From Deltaproteobacteria bacterium (GTDB lineage Bacteria; Desulfobacterota; Desulfuromonadia; Desulfuromonadales; BM103), in the NCBI GenBank assembly GCA_024636215.1, contig JAGXHL010000070.1, forward strand, positions 19,198-83,197: DNA of 64,000 bases. The letters run 5' to 3'. Positions 1 through 9,047 of the stretch are shown in pieces. Below the pieces are notes generated by a model. The model was given only the letters and a program-made list of their open reading frames with translations. It did not search any database and was not told the DNA's origin. The stretch's first letter is position 1. Every line of letters begins with the position of its first letter. The translations under genes were made by a program, and so were the position numbers.

Positions 1-445
1 CTGTGAATCCGAAAAAAGCCCGGTAGCTGACAACCTCAGCAGAAAAATCCGGCCACTCATCAAGCACGCCAACACCCGTCACATAGAGGCCTTCAACCAC
101 CTCGTCAGCAGGCTCAGGGGGATGATTGCGAATCCTGACTAAAGCCAATAGAGCATTCTGATCAACCGGACCGCCGTAAGAGAGAGTCATCCCGTCACCG
201 GTCAGGTGCGAATCCTCAGGAAGGATCGTCGCCAGCGACAAGCGACTGCCCCTGTTGACAATCAATCCGGCGCTGCCTTCGGAATCATGCTGAATCAAAA
301 GGATGACGGCGTTATGAAAACGCGGGTCCTTCAATTGTTCTGCTGCGACCAGGAACACCCCCTTCTGCGCAACGGTCGCGTACACAAAGCCGGGCAGCGT
401 CAGCAGAGCAAGGAGTATCAAACAGCAGCATCTTTTCAAGGCCAT
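1..445 (-). CDS. YqgE/AlgH family protein with signal peptide (3' end off window)
   Basis: Reading the minus strand from the ATG at 445 gives an open frame that runs off the left edge (148 codons visible). Residues 1-23 look like a Sec signal peptide (a basic start, a Cys/Leu-rich core, and FVYA as the cleavage region). The mature part carries the YqgE/AlgH (DUF179) pattern: KGVFLVA, DPRFHNAVILL, GSAGLIVNR and YGGPVDQ. The family is widespread and poorly understood; most members I know of are cytoplasmic and lack a leader. The gene lies 50 bp downstream of mltA on the same strand, so the two may be co-transcribed. Family assignment is fairly secure; export is an inference from the N-terminus. 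Confidence 0.75.
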   Translation of the reverse strand, partial: MALKRCCCLILLALLTLPGFVYATVAQKGVFLVAAEQLKDPRFHNAVILLIQHDSEGSAGLIVNRGSRLSLATILPEDSHLTGDGMTLSYGGPVDQNALLALVRIRNHPPEPADEVVEGLYVTGVGVLDEWPDFSAEVVSYRAFFGFT

Positions 446-495
446 TGGAGCCCTCTCGTCAATGAGCAGGATGGTTTACTCCCGTTTGCAAAGTC

Positions 496-1662
496 TTAAT
501 CAACCGACAACTCGCGCGGCAAGAGGACCCAGAAGCGCACCGTCTGCTTCATGCGCCCGGCCTGGGCCCCGGCCTGAGCCCCCATCCCCCAGAAGAAATC
601 TCCGCGCACCTCTCCCTTGATCGCCCCTCCCGTATCCTGTGCTACCATCAAACGACGCAGCGGCTTATCACTGTTGGGCCAGAAGGTGTCAACAAAAACC
701 GGCGCCCCCAGAGGGATGTGTCGTCGATCAACAGCAAGGCTCCGACCCGGGGTCAGTGGCACTCCAAACGCCCCGGGGGGGCTCTTAACATCAGCGGCTA
801 AAGCTCTGAAGAAGACATAGCTCGGGTTCTGGTTGAACAGGTTGTCCATTTCGCTCGGGTTATCCCTGACCCAGGCCCTGATATTCTGCATCGACATTTC
901 GCTGCGAGACATGGCGCCGAGATCAAGCAGATATTTGCCGATTGATTTGTAAGGATGGCCATTCTGATCGGCGTAATTCACCATCACATGGTCACCATCC
1001 TCAAACAGAATGCGACCGGAACCCTGGATCTGCAGAAAAAAGAGTTCGACCGGATCAGCCACCCAGAAGAGTTCCTGGCCGACCAGGGGACGTTCCTGGC
1101 TGTCGATCTCACTGCGCTCCCAGTAAGGGACAACCCTGTGGCCGTCAAGACGACCGCGCAAACGATAGTTACTCAAATCCGGATAGACATCGCTCAAGTC
1201 GATTGTCAGAAGATCATCCGGACGACTGTAAAGTGGATAAGGATAATCAGCAGAAGCCTCACGGCTGCCCTTCAGGTCGGGAACATAGTAACCGGTGAGA
1301 AGACCTTCCGTGTTGCCATCAGGCTTGCTGACCAGATGCGGCTCAAAATTACGTTCGAAAAAGCTTCGAACCTCTACTTCGGACGCGTGTTCCAAGGCGG
1401 CAGCTTCTTCACAGGCGAGCTGCCATTGCGGCCGCCAGCGCAGGGCCGTACAGCTCTTCAACAAGGCACCAAGAGCGAGCCCCGGGTTGTCCTCCTGCCA
1501 TCCGTCAACCTCGGTCCAGTCAACGAGCTGCAGGGTCGGCACGCCCTTGTCAATCACCGGCTCCTCAACGACCGGTTCCTTAACCACTGGCGGCTCCGGC
1601 GGCTTTGCACACGCAGAGAGGAGTATTACAACGACAAAGATCAGAAAAAAAAGTCTATTCAT
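496..1662 (-). CDS. mltA: Membrane-bound lytic murein transglycosylase A (MltA)
   Basis: A 388-residue lipoprotein. Its leader ends in LLSACAK, a lipobox with Cys18, followed by a Pro/Val/Glu-rich linker (about residues 19-40). The MltA catalytic domain follows (about 100-300; TGYYVPDLKG and FFLQIQGSGR are recognisable), then a C-terminal 3D domain (about 300-380; LGAPVFVDT, AQDTGGAIKG, DFFWG) that holds the catalytic Asp. The enzyme cleaves the MurNAc-GlcNAc bond of peptidoglycan with 1,6-anhydro formation, at the inner face of the outer membrane. The start at 1662 keeps the lipoprotein leader; no strong Shine-Dalgarno is seen. A long tandem repeat begins 39 bp upstream and could affect expression. 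Confidence 0.93.
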   Translation of the reverse strand: MNRLFFLIFVVVILLSACAKPPEPPVVKEPVVEEPVIDKGVPTLQLVDWTEVDGWQEDNPGLALGALLKSCTALRWRPQWQLACEEAAALEHASEVEVRSFFERNFEPHLVSKPDGNTEGLLTGYYVPDLKGSREASADYPYPLYSRPDDLLTIDLSDVYPDLSNYRLRGRLDGHRVVPYWERSEIDSQERPLVGQELFWVADPVELFFLQIQGSGRILFEDGDHVMVNYADQNGHPYKSIGKYLLDLGAMSRSEMSMQNIRAWVRDNPSEMDNLFNQNPSYVFFRALAADVKSPPGAFGVPLTPGRSLAVDRRHIPLGAPVFVDTFWPNSDKPLRRLMVAQDTGGAIKGEVRGDFFWGMGAQAGAQAGRMKQTVRFWVLLPRELSVD

Positions 1663-1700
1663 AAAATATTTTCTCGCGAAGAAATCATGATCAAAATGCT

Positions 1701-1847
1701 GCTATCAGCTATCAGCTATCAGCTATCAGCTATCAGCTATCAGCTATCAGCTATCAGCTATCAGCTATCAGCTATCAGTTATCAGCCTTACAGCCTTACA
1801 GCCTTACAGCCTTACAGCCCTACAGCCCTACAGCCCTACAGCTTACA
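1701..1847. repeat. Compound tandem repeat: heptamer then octamer array
   Basis: Positions 1701-1777 are eleven perfect copies of GCTATCA, followed by one variant (GTTATCA, 1778-1784). From 1785 the unit changes to the octamer GCCTTACA (four copies), then GCCCTACA (three copies, 1817-1840), ending with GCTTACA. The array fills the gap between the priA stop (1857) and the mltA start (1662), so on the minus strand it lies in the mltA upstream region. Heptamers do not preserve reading frame or helical phase, so copy-number change could alter promoter spacing. Confidence 0.97.
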
Positions 1848-1856
1848 ACCCTCCAA

Positions 1857-4067
1857 TCAAAACATATCCACCGGGTCGACATCAACCGTGAGGACTACAC
1901 CTGCCGGAAGTTGGCTTCTGAGCCGCTGCAATTGCTCGATCTGACGGCGCAGCGGCATACGCTCTTTTGCTTTAAGCAGGATCTGCACCCGATGCTTGTT
2001 GCGCAACCGCGGCAACAGGCAGGGTGCCGGCCCAAGAACTTCCGTTTCAGGGTCGCCAGCTGTCAGATTATCAGAAATCTGCTCCGCTGCACGCTTCACT
2101 CTGTTTTCGTCATTACCGCTCAAGACCAGGTTAACCAGGTGGCCGAAAGGTGGATAAGCCAGCACCTGACGTTGCGACAGCTCCAGGTTGGCGAAACCCC
2201 GGTAATCATGACGGGTAACAAAATCCAGGGCATAATTATCCACGGCGTAGGTCTGGATCATGACCCTGCCGGGCCGATCGCCACGTCCGGCGCGTCCGGC
2301 AACCTGGCTGAGCAGGGAAAAAACTCTCTCGGCACTCCGAAAGTCAGGCAGATTCAATGCCGTATCGGCGTTGAGAACACCAACCAGGGTGACCGAGGGG
2401 AAATCATGGCCTTTGGCGATCATCTGCGTACCGATCAGGACATCAATCTCACCTGCGGACATCTGTTCTATCAACCTGTGATGAGCACCTTTGCGGCTGG
2501 TGGTATCGCGATCCATGCGGGCCACTCTTGCTGTCGGGAAAAGCTCCCGGATCTCTTCTTCGAGACGTTCCGTTCCCATGCCTTCGGGGAGCAAACGAAC
2601 GCCGCTGCAGCGATCACAGCTATCCGGCGGCCTCATGTGGAAATCACAATAGTGACAGCGCAGAGCGCTCTGCACCTGTGAATAGGTCAGGGTGATATCG
2701 CAGTTGGGACAACGCAGCGTTGCGCCGCAGTCATGGCAGAGCAGAAAAGGCGCATAGCCGCGACGGTTCAAGAGCAACAGCGTCTGCTCACCTGCAGCCA
2801 GGACTTGCGCCATGGCTTCCTGTAAGGGTTCGCTCAGCTGGCTCTCTGCCTGGTGGCTGGAAAGATCGATCAGCTGGACTTCAGGTAAGGGCCTTGCCGC
2901 TGTCCTTTCAGGCAGTTCCAAATAACCCAGCTGGCCGCCAAGCGAACGCTGATAGGAGGTCAGAACCGGTGTGGCGCTGCCGAGGATCACCACAGCCTCA
3001 TCCATCTGGCCACGCATCAGAGCCAGATCGCGAGCATTGTAGCGAAAACCCTCCGACTGTTTGTAGCTGCCATCATGCTCTTCATCAACAACAATCAGGC
3101 CCAGTTGCGGGAGGGGCGCAAAGACTGCAGAGCGAGCGCCAATAACCACGTCGATGTCACCCCTTGCGACCTGCCGCCAGGCATCGTAGCGTTCACCATC
3201 GGACAGGCCTGAGTGAAGCACCGCCAGACGCACTGCGTGAGTTTGAAACCAGCTGCGGAAACGACTCACCAGCTGTGGTGTCAGGGCAATCTCAGGGACC
3301 AGGACCAACGCCTGTCGCCCCCCTGCCAGCGCCCTGGCAATCGAGCGCAGATACACTTCGGTTTTGCCGCTGCCGGTGACGCCATGCAACAGGAACGGGG
3401 CAAAGCCCGACGGGCCACCAAGAGCGGCTTCAATGGCTGTAACGGCACTCTGCTGTGCAGCATTGAGTTCAACCGGCTGGTGCTCGACGACTCCGATTTC
3501 TGCAAAGGGGTCCCGGCACCGTTCAATCTCTTCGACCTGCAGGAATTGCAGTTCCACCAGGCGCTGTAAAGCAGCGTGGGGCGAGGGAAAAGCATGTCGC
3601 AGCTGGCTTAAGGTGCTCGAGTCACTGCTGCGGATATGCTCGAGAATCTGCCGCTGCCGGGTCCCTTGAGGTTGCCCGTCAAGGGGTGTCGCCCGGTAAC
3701 GTTTGTCGCTCAGAACAGTCGGTTTGCTGTCCAGCGCCGAGAGTCCGGCCGGCAAAGCCGTTCTAACCGCCTGGCCCGGCGGATAAACATAATAACGTGC
3801 CGCGCGCAGATAAAAGGCCGCATGTTTTTTCTGGAACAGGGGGTGGGGGTCGATAACTTCAAGAATATTTTTCAGCTTTGTCTCACCGGGTTCTGTCCAG
3901 TTCATGACATAGCCAACCACTTGCCGGCGTCCGAGCGGGACCCGAACGCGGCTACCGATACAAACCCTGGCGGCCAGATCAGCAGGAATGGCGTAGTTGA
4001 GGATTTTATCGAGAGGCGCGACAACTGCGATTTCCGCGGTTCGTGCCGGTGGTGTTATAGACGTCAC
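1857..4067 (-). CDS. priA: Primosomal replication-restart helicase PriA
   Basis: Superfamily 2 helicase that reloads the replisome at stalled forks. In order: a DNA-binding N-terminal domain (start AEIAVVAPLDKILNYA), a helicase core with Walker A GVTGSGKTEVYL and the DEEH box (VVDEEHDGSYKQ), a cluster of paired CxxC zinc motifs (CHDCGATLRCPNC, CHYC, CDRCSG), then the C-terminal helicase motifs (GTQMIAKGHDFP, QVAGRAGRG). I chose the GTG at 4067 (737 codons with stop) because the family begins at this point. An upstream GTG at 4127 would add 20 unconserved residues. It follows the flavodiiron gene on the same strand. Confidence 0.95.
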   Translation of the reverse strand: MTSITPPARTAEIAVVAPLDKILNYAIPADLAARVCIGSRVRVPLGRRQVVGYVMNWTEPGETKLKNILEVIDPHPLFQKKHAAFYLRAARYYVYPPGQAVRTALPAGLSALDSKPTVLSDKRYRATPLDGQPQGTRQRQILEHIRSSDSSTLSQLRHAFPSPHAALQRLVELQFLQVEEIERCRDPFAEIGVVEHQPVELNAAQQSAVTAIEAALGGPSGFAPFLLHGVTGSGKTEVYLRSIARALAGGRQALVLVPEIALTPQLVSRFRSWFQTHAVRLAVLHSGLSDGERYDAWRQVARGDIDVVIGARSAVFAPLPQLGLIVVDEEHDGSYKQSEGFRYNARDLALMRGQMDEAVVILGSATPVLTSYQRSLGGQLGYLELPERTAARPLPEVQLIDLSSHQAESQLSEPLQEAMAQVLAAGEQTLLLLNRRGYAPFLLCHDCGATLRCPNCDITLTYSQVQSALRCHYCDFHMRPPDSCDRCSGVRLLPEGMGTERLEEEIRELFPTARVARMDRDTTSRKGAHHRLIEQMSAGEIDVLIGTQMIAKGHDFPSVTLVGVLNADTALNLPDFRSAERVFSLLSQVAGRAGRGDRPGRVMIQTYAVDNYALDFVTRHDYRGFANLELSQRQVLAYPPFGHLVNLVLSGNDENRVKRAAEQISDNLTAGDPETEVLGPAPCLLPRLRNKHRVQILLKAKERMPLRRQIEQLQRLRSQLPAGVVLTVDVDPVDMF

Positions 4068-4153
4068 AAAAGGCCTGAATGTCGGCAAGCAAAAAAACAG
4101 CGGGCAGGGCCATCCGACCCTGGTCACTCGTTCAAATAAGGAGTGACAACCGT

Positions 4154-5350
4154 CTACTCCGAACCCACCACCTGGGCTGCCAGCTGATCAGCAAACTCAC
4201 GGCATTCGCGGAGATCGTCTTCGGTCGGCGAGAAGCGCAACGTCAGTCCGGGAACCGGTATTTTGAAGCGCAAGCCTTTCAGGCGTTCTTCAACCAGTTT
4301 GACCGCTTCGCCACTCCAGCCAAAGGAGCCGAAGGCAGCGGCAATCTTTGCCTTGGGTGTCACCAGGGAAAACAGCGACATGGCATGCCAGGCCTGCGGC
4401 GGAGCATCACGATTAATCGTTGAGGTGCCCACCATGACAAGGTCGGCCAGTTCCAGTTCGTCTCGCAAATCACTGTCACGCATCTCGCACATACGCATGA
4501 CCACAACCTGGAAGTTCTTCTTTTCGAGCTCTGCCTGGATTTCGGCAGCCATGCGGTGAGTATTGCCATGCGCAGACAAGGTCAACATCAGGGCGCGAGG
4601 GTTCGCCTGCTGCGGCGGCAGTGACGACCAGCGGCGGTACGAATCAACCACGGCGCGCGGATCAGTCCGGCGAATCGGCCCGTGTGAAGGACAGATCAGT
4701 TTCAACTCCAGTTCATCGACCTTGCTGATCGCCGCACGCACCTTGTCCTTGAAAGGGCGCATGATGCAATCGAAGTAGAAGTGAAAGTCTTTGGAAAAGT
4801 CCGGAATTTCATCATCAAACAGCTTGCTGGCACAGTAATGGGCACCAAAAGCATCACAGGGAAAGAGGACAGCCTCCTCAACCAGGTAGGTGAACATGGT
4901 GTCCGGCCAATGCAGGTAGGGAGCCAGAATAAAACGCAGGGTTCGGCCGCCCAGGTCAATTTCATCGCCATCACTGACAACCTGGGCGTTGAAAGGACCA
5001 TTCACGAGTTGAGCCAGAAAATTCTGCGCCGGCCGGGAACAGTAAACCGGCAGATCCGGGCGCTTCTCAAGCAGGCTGAGCAAGGCACCAGTGTGATCGG
5101 GTTCGGTGTGGTTGACAACCACCAGGTCAATTTTGTCGAGACCAACGGACTCTTCGACCTTGGCAAAGAATTCTTCGGTAAACGGGGCTTTGACCGTATC
5201 GATCAAAGCGGTTTTTTCTTTCCCCTTTACGACATAAGCATTATAGGTCGTACCATTACGGGTCGGAAAGAGTTCATCAAAAATCTGCAGTTCTGCATGC
5301 TTGACACCAACCCAGAAAACATCGTTGGTAACCTCCTGAGAATGCTCCAT
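4154..5350 (-). CDS. fprA: FprA-family A-type flavodiiron protein (O2/NO reductase)
   Basis: A 398-residue cytoplasmic protein with the two-domain layout of flavodiiron proteins. The N-terminal beta-lactamase-like diiron domain carries HTEPDH (His81, Glu83, Asp85, His86), then His147, Asp166 and His223. The C-terminal flavodoxin domain begins near residue 252 (LTLSAHGNTHRMA for FMN binding). The family reduces O2 to water or NO to N2O, taking electrons from rubredoxin or similar donors, a common oxygen defence in strict anaerobes. The frame is open upstream to 5515, but conservation begins at MEHSQEV, so ATG 5350 is chosen. No rubredoxin is adjacent. Confidence 0.93.
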   Translation of the reverse strand: MEHSQEVTNDVFWVGVKHAELQIFDELFPTRNGTTYNAYVVKGKEKTALIDTVKAPFTEEFFAKVEESVGLDKIDLVVVNHTEPDHTGALLSLLEKRPDLPVYCSRPAQNFLAQLVNGPFNAQVVSDGDEIDLGGRTLRFILAPYLHWPDTMFTYLVEEAVLFPCDAFGAHYCASKLFDDEIPDFSKDFHFYFDCIMRPFKDKVRAAISKVDELELKLICPSHGPIRRTDPRAVVDSYRRWSSLPPQQANPRALMLTLSAHGNTHRMAAEIQAELEKKNFQVVVMRMCEMRDSDLRDELELADLVMVGTSTINRDAPPQAWHAMSLFSLVTPKAKIAAAFGSFGWSGEAVKLVEERLKGLRFKIPVPGLTLRFSPTEDDLRECREFADQLAAQVVGSE

Positions 5351-5494
5351 AACGTCTATCGCCTTTCCTTTTAAAATTTGATCCCTTATTATTAACCGAA
5401 CACACTTGGGATGATCTTCAATCTTGCGAACTCTAAAGATAATACAACCGCGGCTTTCTGGCAACCATAGCCCATCCACTTTCGGCAGGCGATC

Positions 5495-6331
5495 ATGAGC
5501 TTTTCTTCCCGGCATCGAAAAGGAGTGAGCAGACGTCGCTTTCTCGCCCTCGGTCTGGCCGGTGTCGGCGGCGCCTTGCTGGCAGATTCACTCTGGTATG
5601 AGCCGCAGGCACTGCAAATTGAACGACACCGGCTGCACTCTGCTTATCAGGGTGGGAGAGTCCGTATTGTCCAGATCAGCGATCTCCATCTGAGCCGCTT
5701 CAACAGTTACTTTGAAGAGGTCACCAGGCAGGTAGCGGATCTAAAGCCCGATCTGATATTGCTGACCGGGGACTATCTGGAGGAGGAGCGCAACATCTGG
5801 GGCGTGCGCAGTTTCCTGGAGCAACTGAAAGCGACTCACGGTATTTTCGCGATTCAGGGCAACTGGGAATACTGGTCTCGTCTTGAGGGGGAGAACCTGC
5901 GCAGGCACTTTGCCAGTGTCGGCGTGAGCCTCTTGATCAATGAACGGGCCGATCTCGAAATCAATGGCCAGGCGCTGTCAATCTTCGGCCTCGACTATCC
6001 TTCTTCCACGGATCATCTGGAGCAGCTGCAAAAACAAGTCGACCCACACCGCTTCAACCTGCTTTTATCTCACGTGCCGGCCTTCGCCCACGAACAGCTC
6101 AACAAGGATATCAACCTGATCCTGAGTGGCCACACCCACGGCGGCCAGGTTCGGCTTCCTTATCTGCCACCATTCTACCTGCCCCGCTACGCCGGCCGTT
6201 TTGTCGCCGGATTCTATCAGGTCAGCCAGCACCGCATACCGCTCTACGTCAGCCGTGGTGTCGGCACCAGCGTCCTGCCGATAAGATTTCTCTGCCGACC
6301 GGAAATCGGCCTGTTTGAGTTAACCGCTTAA
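5495..6331 (+). CDS. Metallophosphoesterase with twin-arginine leader
   Basis: A 278-residue protein. It starts with a likely Tat signal: SRRRFLALGLAGVGG (residues 12-26). The calcineurin-like metallophosphoesterase motifs follow in order: ISDLHLSR, LLTGDYLEE, GNWEYWS, LSHVP and SGHTHGGQVRLP, which supply the Asp/His/Asn ligands of a two-metal site. It resembles the YkuE-like group of exported phosphoesterases; the substrate cannot be told from sequence. It is transcribed divergently from the flavodiiron gene across a 144-bp gap. The ATG at 5495 keeps the full twin-arginine leader. Confidence 0.85.
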   Translation: MSFSSRHRKGVSRRRFLALGLAGVGGALLADSLWYEPQALQIERHRLHSAYQGGRVRIVQISDLHLSRFNSYFEEVTRQVADLKPDLILLTGDYLEEERNIWGVRSFLEQLKATHGIFAIQGNWEYWSRLEGENLRRHFASVGVSLLINERADLEINGQALSIFGLDYPSSTDHLEQLQKQVDPHRFNLLLSHVPAFAHEQLNKDINLILSGHTHGGQVRLPYLPPFYLPRYAGRFVAGFYQVSQHRIPLYVSRGVGTSVLPIRFLCRPEIGLFELTA

Positions 6332-6379
6332 CGTTTTCAACCGGCCACGATGATCTTGGACAGCGCTACATCGGGACAT

Positions 6380-6880
6380 CTAGCCATTAGGATACTGACG
6401 GCAATATTCATAGAGTGCCATGCTGGCAGCAGTGGCCGCATTGAAGCTGTGGGGAAGACCATAAACCGGGATCTCGACAACGTCATCCAGCAGCGCCAGA
6501 ATCTCCTGCGTCAAACCGGTGCGCTCGTTGCCAATAACCAGAACGGTGCGTCTCGAAAAATTATAGTGATGTATGTTTGTTGAGTTGGTGGTCTGCTCGA
6601 GGCCCACCAGGCGATACCCTTCGCTACGCAGCTTTTGCAGAACGGGAGCCAGACTCCGATGAATCGATACTTCAAGTTTTTCGGCTCCATCTCGAGCGAT
6701 TTTTGAGATAAGGCTGGCATTTCCGGTCAGGACAAGTCGCTCGATGGCACAGGCACTGGCGGTTCTGGCAACACTCGAGATGTTGACATTGCTGCGCATC
6801 GGAGCGCAGGCGACAATCAACTCGCGAGGTCGGCTGAGGGAGGAGCCTGCCTTGTGGCGCAGATGTTCGAATTGATTCAT
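6380..6880 (-). CDS. TrmH/SpoU-family RNA methyltransferase
   Basis: A 166-residue SPOUT methyltransferase. Family motifs visible are RSNVNISSVARTA (motif 1, Asn/Arg), GNERTGLTQEIL (motif 2) and IPVYGLPHSFNAATAASM (motif 3, with Phe-Asn where many members have Leu-Asn). It should transfer a methyl group from SAM to a ribose 2'-OH of tRNA or rRNA; the target nucleotide is not predictable. The frame is open upstream into truA, but the conserved N-terminus begins at MNQFEHL, so ATG 6880, 10 bp after the truA stop, is chosen. It probably shares a transcript with truA and aroF. Confidence 0.85.
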   Translation of the reverse strand: MNQFEHLRHKAGSSLSRPRELIVACAPMRSNVNISSVARTASACAIERLVLTGNASLISKIARDGAEKLEVSIHRSLAPVLQKLRSEGYRLVGLEQTTNSTNIHHYNFSRRTVLVIGNERTGLTQEILALLDDVVEIPVYGLPHSFNAATAASMALYEYCRQYPNG

Positions 6881-6890
6881 AAAAGGCGCT

Positions 6891-7682
6891 CTATTTACCG
6901 AGACTTTCTGACAGTTCCGCCTGCGAATAAAAGACCTGTTCCAGGTAAAGCCCGGAGGCTGGAGCGGTGCCGGGTGCGGCCTGACGGTCCCTCGCCGCGA
7001 GTATCCGGATAAGGTCCTGATGCGTATAGCGGCCCTCGCCGACCTTGACGATGGCGCGAACAATGTTCCTTACCATCTTGTACAAAAAGCCGTCGGCACA
7101 GATATCAAAGGTGATCATCGGCGGTTCGTGGCTGAGCACGGCCTCGACAACCTTGCGTCGCGTCGACTTTTGCTTGAAGTTTGTCCGCGTCGCAAAGGAG
7201 GCAAAATCCTGCTCGCCAACAAACACTGAGCAGGCGTCAGCCATCGCCGGCACATCAAGAGCCTCTTTGACGTGCCAGACCCGGCCATCGAGTGCTGCAG
7301 GCAGTTGGCGATCATTCCAGATTTTATAGCGGTAACGCTTGGCAAGCGCTGAGTCACAGGCGTGGAAGTCATTCGGCGCACATTGGACCTCAAGGATACG
7401 CACCGTCTGCGGCAAAACCAGGTTGAGTTGCTCTTTGACCTGTTCGGCAGACGTGCCTGCCGGAAGCTGCAGACTGGCAACCTGACCATGAGCATGGGTT
7501 CCGCGGTCGGTCCGCCCTGCCCCCTGTACCGCGACCCGGACAGCAAAGGCTTGCGTCACCGCCTGTTCAAGAACAAACTGCACGGTCGGCCTGGTCCCAT
7601 GGCGCTGCCAGCCCAGGAAGGGCCGTCCATCATAGGCGAGGGTCAGCCTGAAGTTGGCCAGGAGAAGGGATGCTGGGATCAT
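6891..7682 (-). CDS. truA: tRNA pseudouridine(38-40) synthase TruA
   Basis: A 263-residue enzyme that converts uridines 38-40 in the tRNA anticodon stem-loop to pseudouridine. The signature QGAGRTDRGTHAHGQV contains the catalytic Asp59. LTLAYDGRPFLGWQ near the N-terminus and DGFLYKMVRNIVRAIVKVG near residue 200 are also typical. Length matches the family. It sits 12 bp downstream of aroF on the same strand. Confidence 0.96.
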   Translation of the reverse strand: MIPASLLLANFRLTLAYDGRPFLGWQRHGTRPTVQFVLEQAVTQAFAVRVAVQGAGRTDRGTHAHGQVASLQLPAGTSAEQVKEQLNLVLPQTVRILEVQCAPNDFHACDSALAKRYRYKIWNDRQLPAALDGRVWHVKEALDVPAMADACSVFVGEQDFASFATRTNFKQKSTRRKVVEAVLSHEPPMITFDICADGFLYKMVRNIVRAIVKVGEGRYTHQDLIRILAARDRQAAPGTAPASGLYLEQVFYSQAELSESLGK

Positions 7683-7694
7683 AAGAGGAAGGCC

Positions 7695-8708
<1,014 letters not shown>

Positions 8709-9047
8709 GGGAAGAGCTCCTTAAAATGCCTGGATCAATAAACACAGCAACGGCCATGAAAGCCTTTGGCGCAGGGTACTTTGACGCGCAGAGGATTTCA
8801 AGTTCTTTCCACCCTGGTTTACAACCTGACGCTCAGCAAAGATGCTGTCAATCGCTCGCTGGTGTTGTCCGGGAACTGTGCCTATAATGCTCGTACTTTG
8901 CGGATGAGCACTTTTTTTGACGACAAGGAGCCCTGAGTGACCATTGAATGCTCACAAAAACAGGTTAACATAGAGTGATATTAGCTGGTTGTATTTGTTG
9001 ATTTACTGTTCAACTTGGCGGCAATCGGCTCTTCAATACAAATTGTC
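8709..9047. other. Intergenic region between divergent aroF and the sensor kinase
   Basis: About 340 bp without a recognisable gene. It must hold promoters for both directions. A 13-codon GTG frame (about 8936-8977) follows AAGGAG but has no evident homology. I see no riboswitch, tRNA or clear terminator. Confidence 0.4.

Noticed and set aside
1701..1847. CRISPR array
   Set aside because: Units are only 7-8 bp and contiguous, with no spacers; this is a tandem repeat. No cas genes are in the window.
955..1944. A frame that translates the tandem repeat as repeated SAISYQL peptides
   Set aside because: It is antisense to mltA and depends on the repeat; heptamer repeats give open frames by chance.
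8936..8977. A 13-codon leader peptide before the sensor kinase
   Set aside because: It has a ribosome-site-like AAGGAG, but it is too short to support and lacks attenuator-like structure or codon bias.
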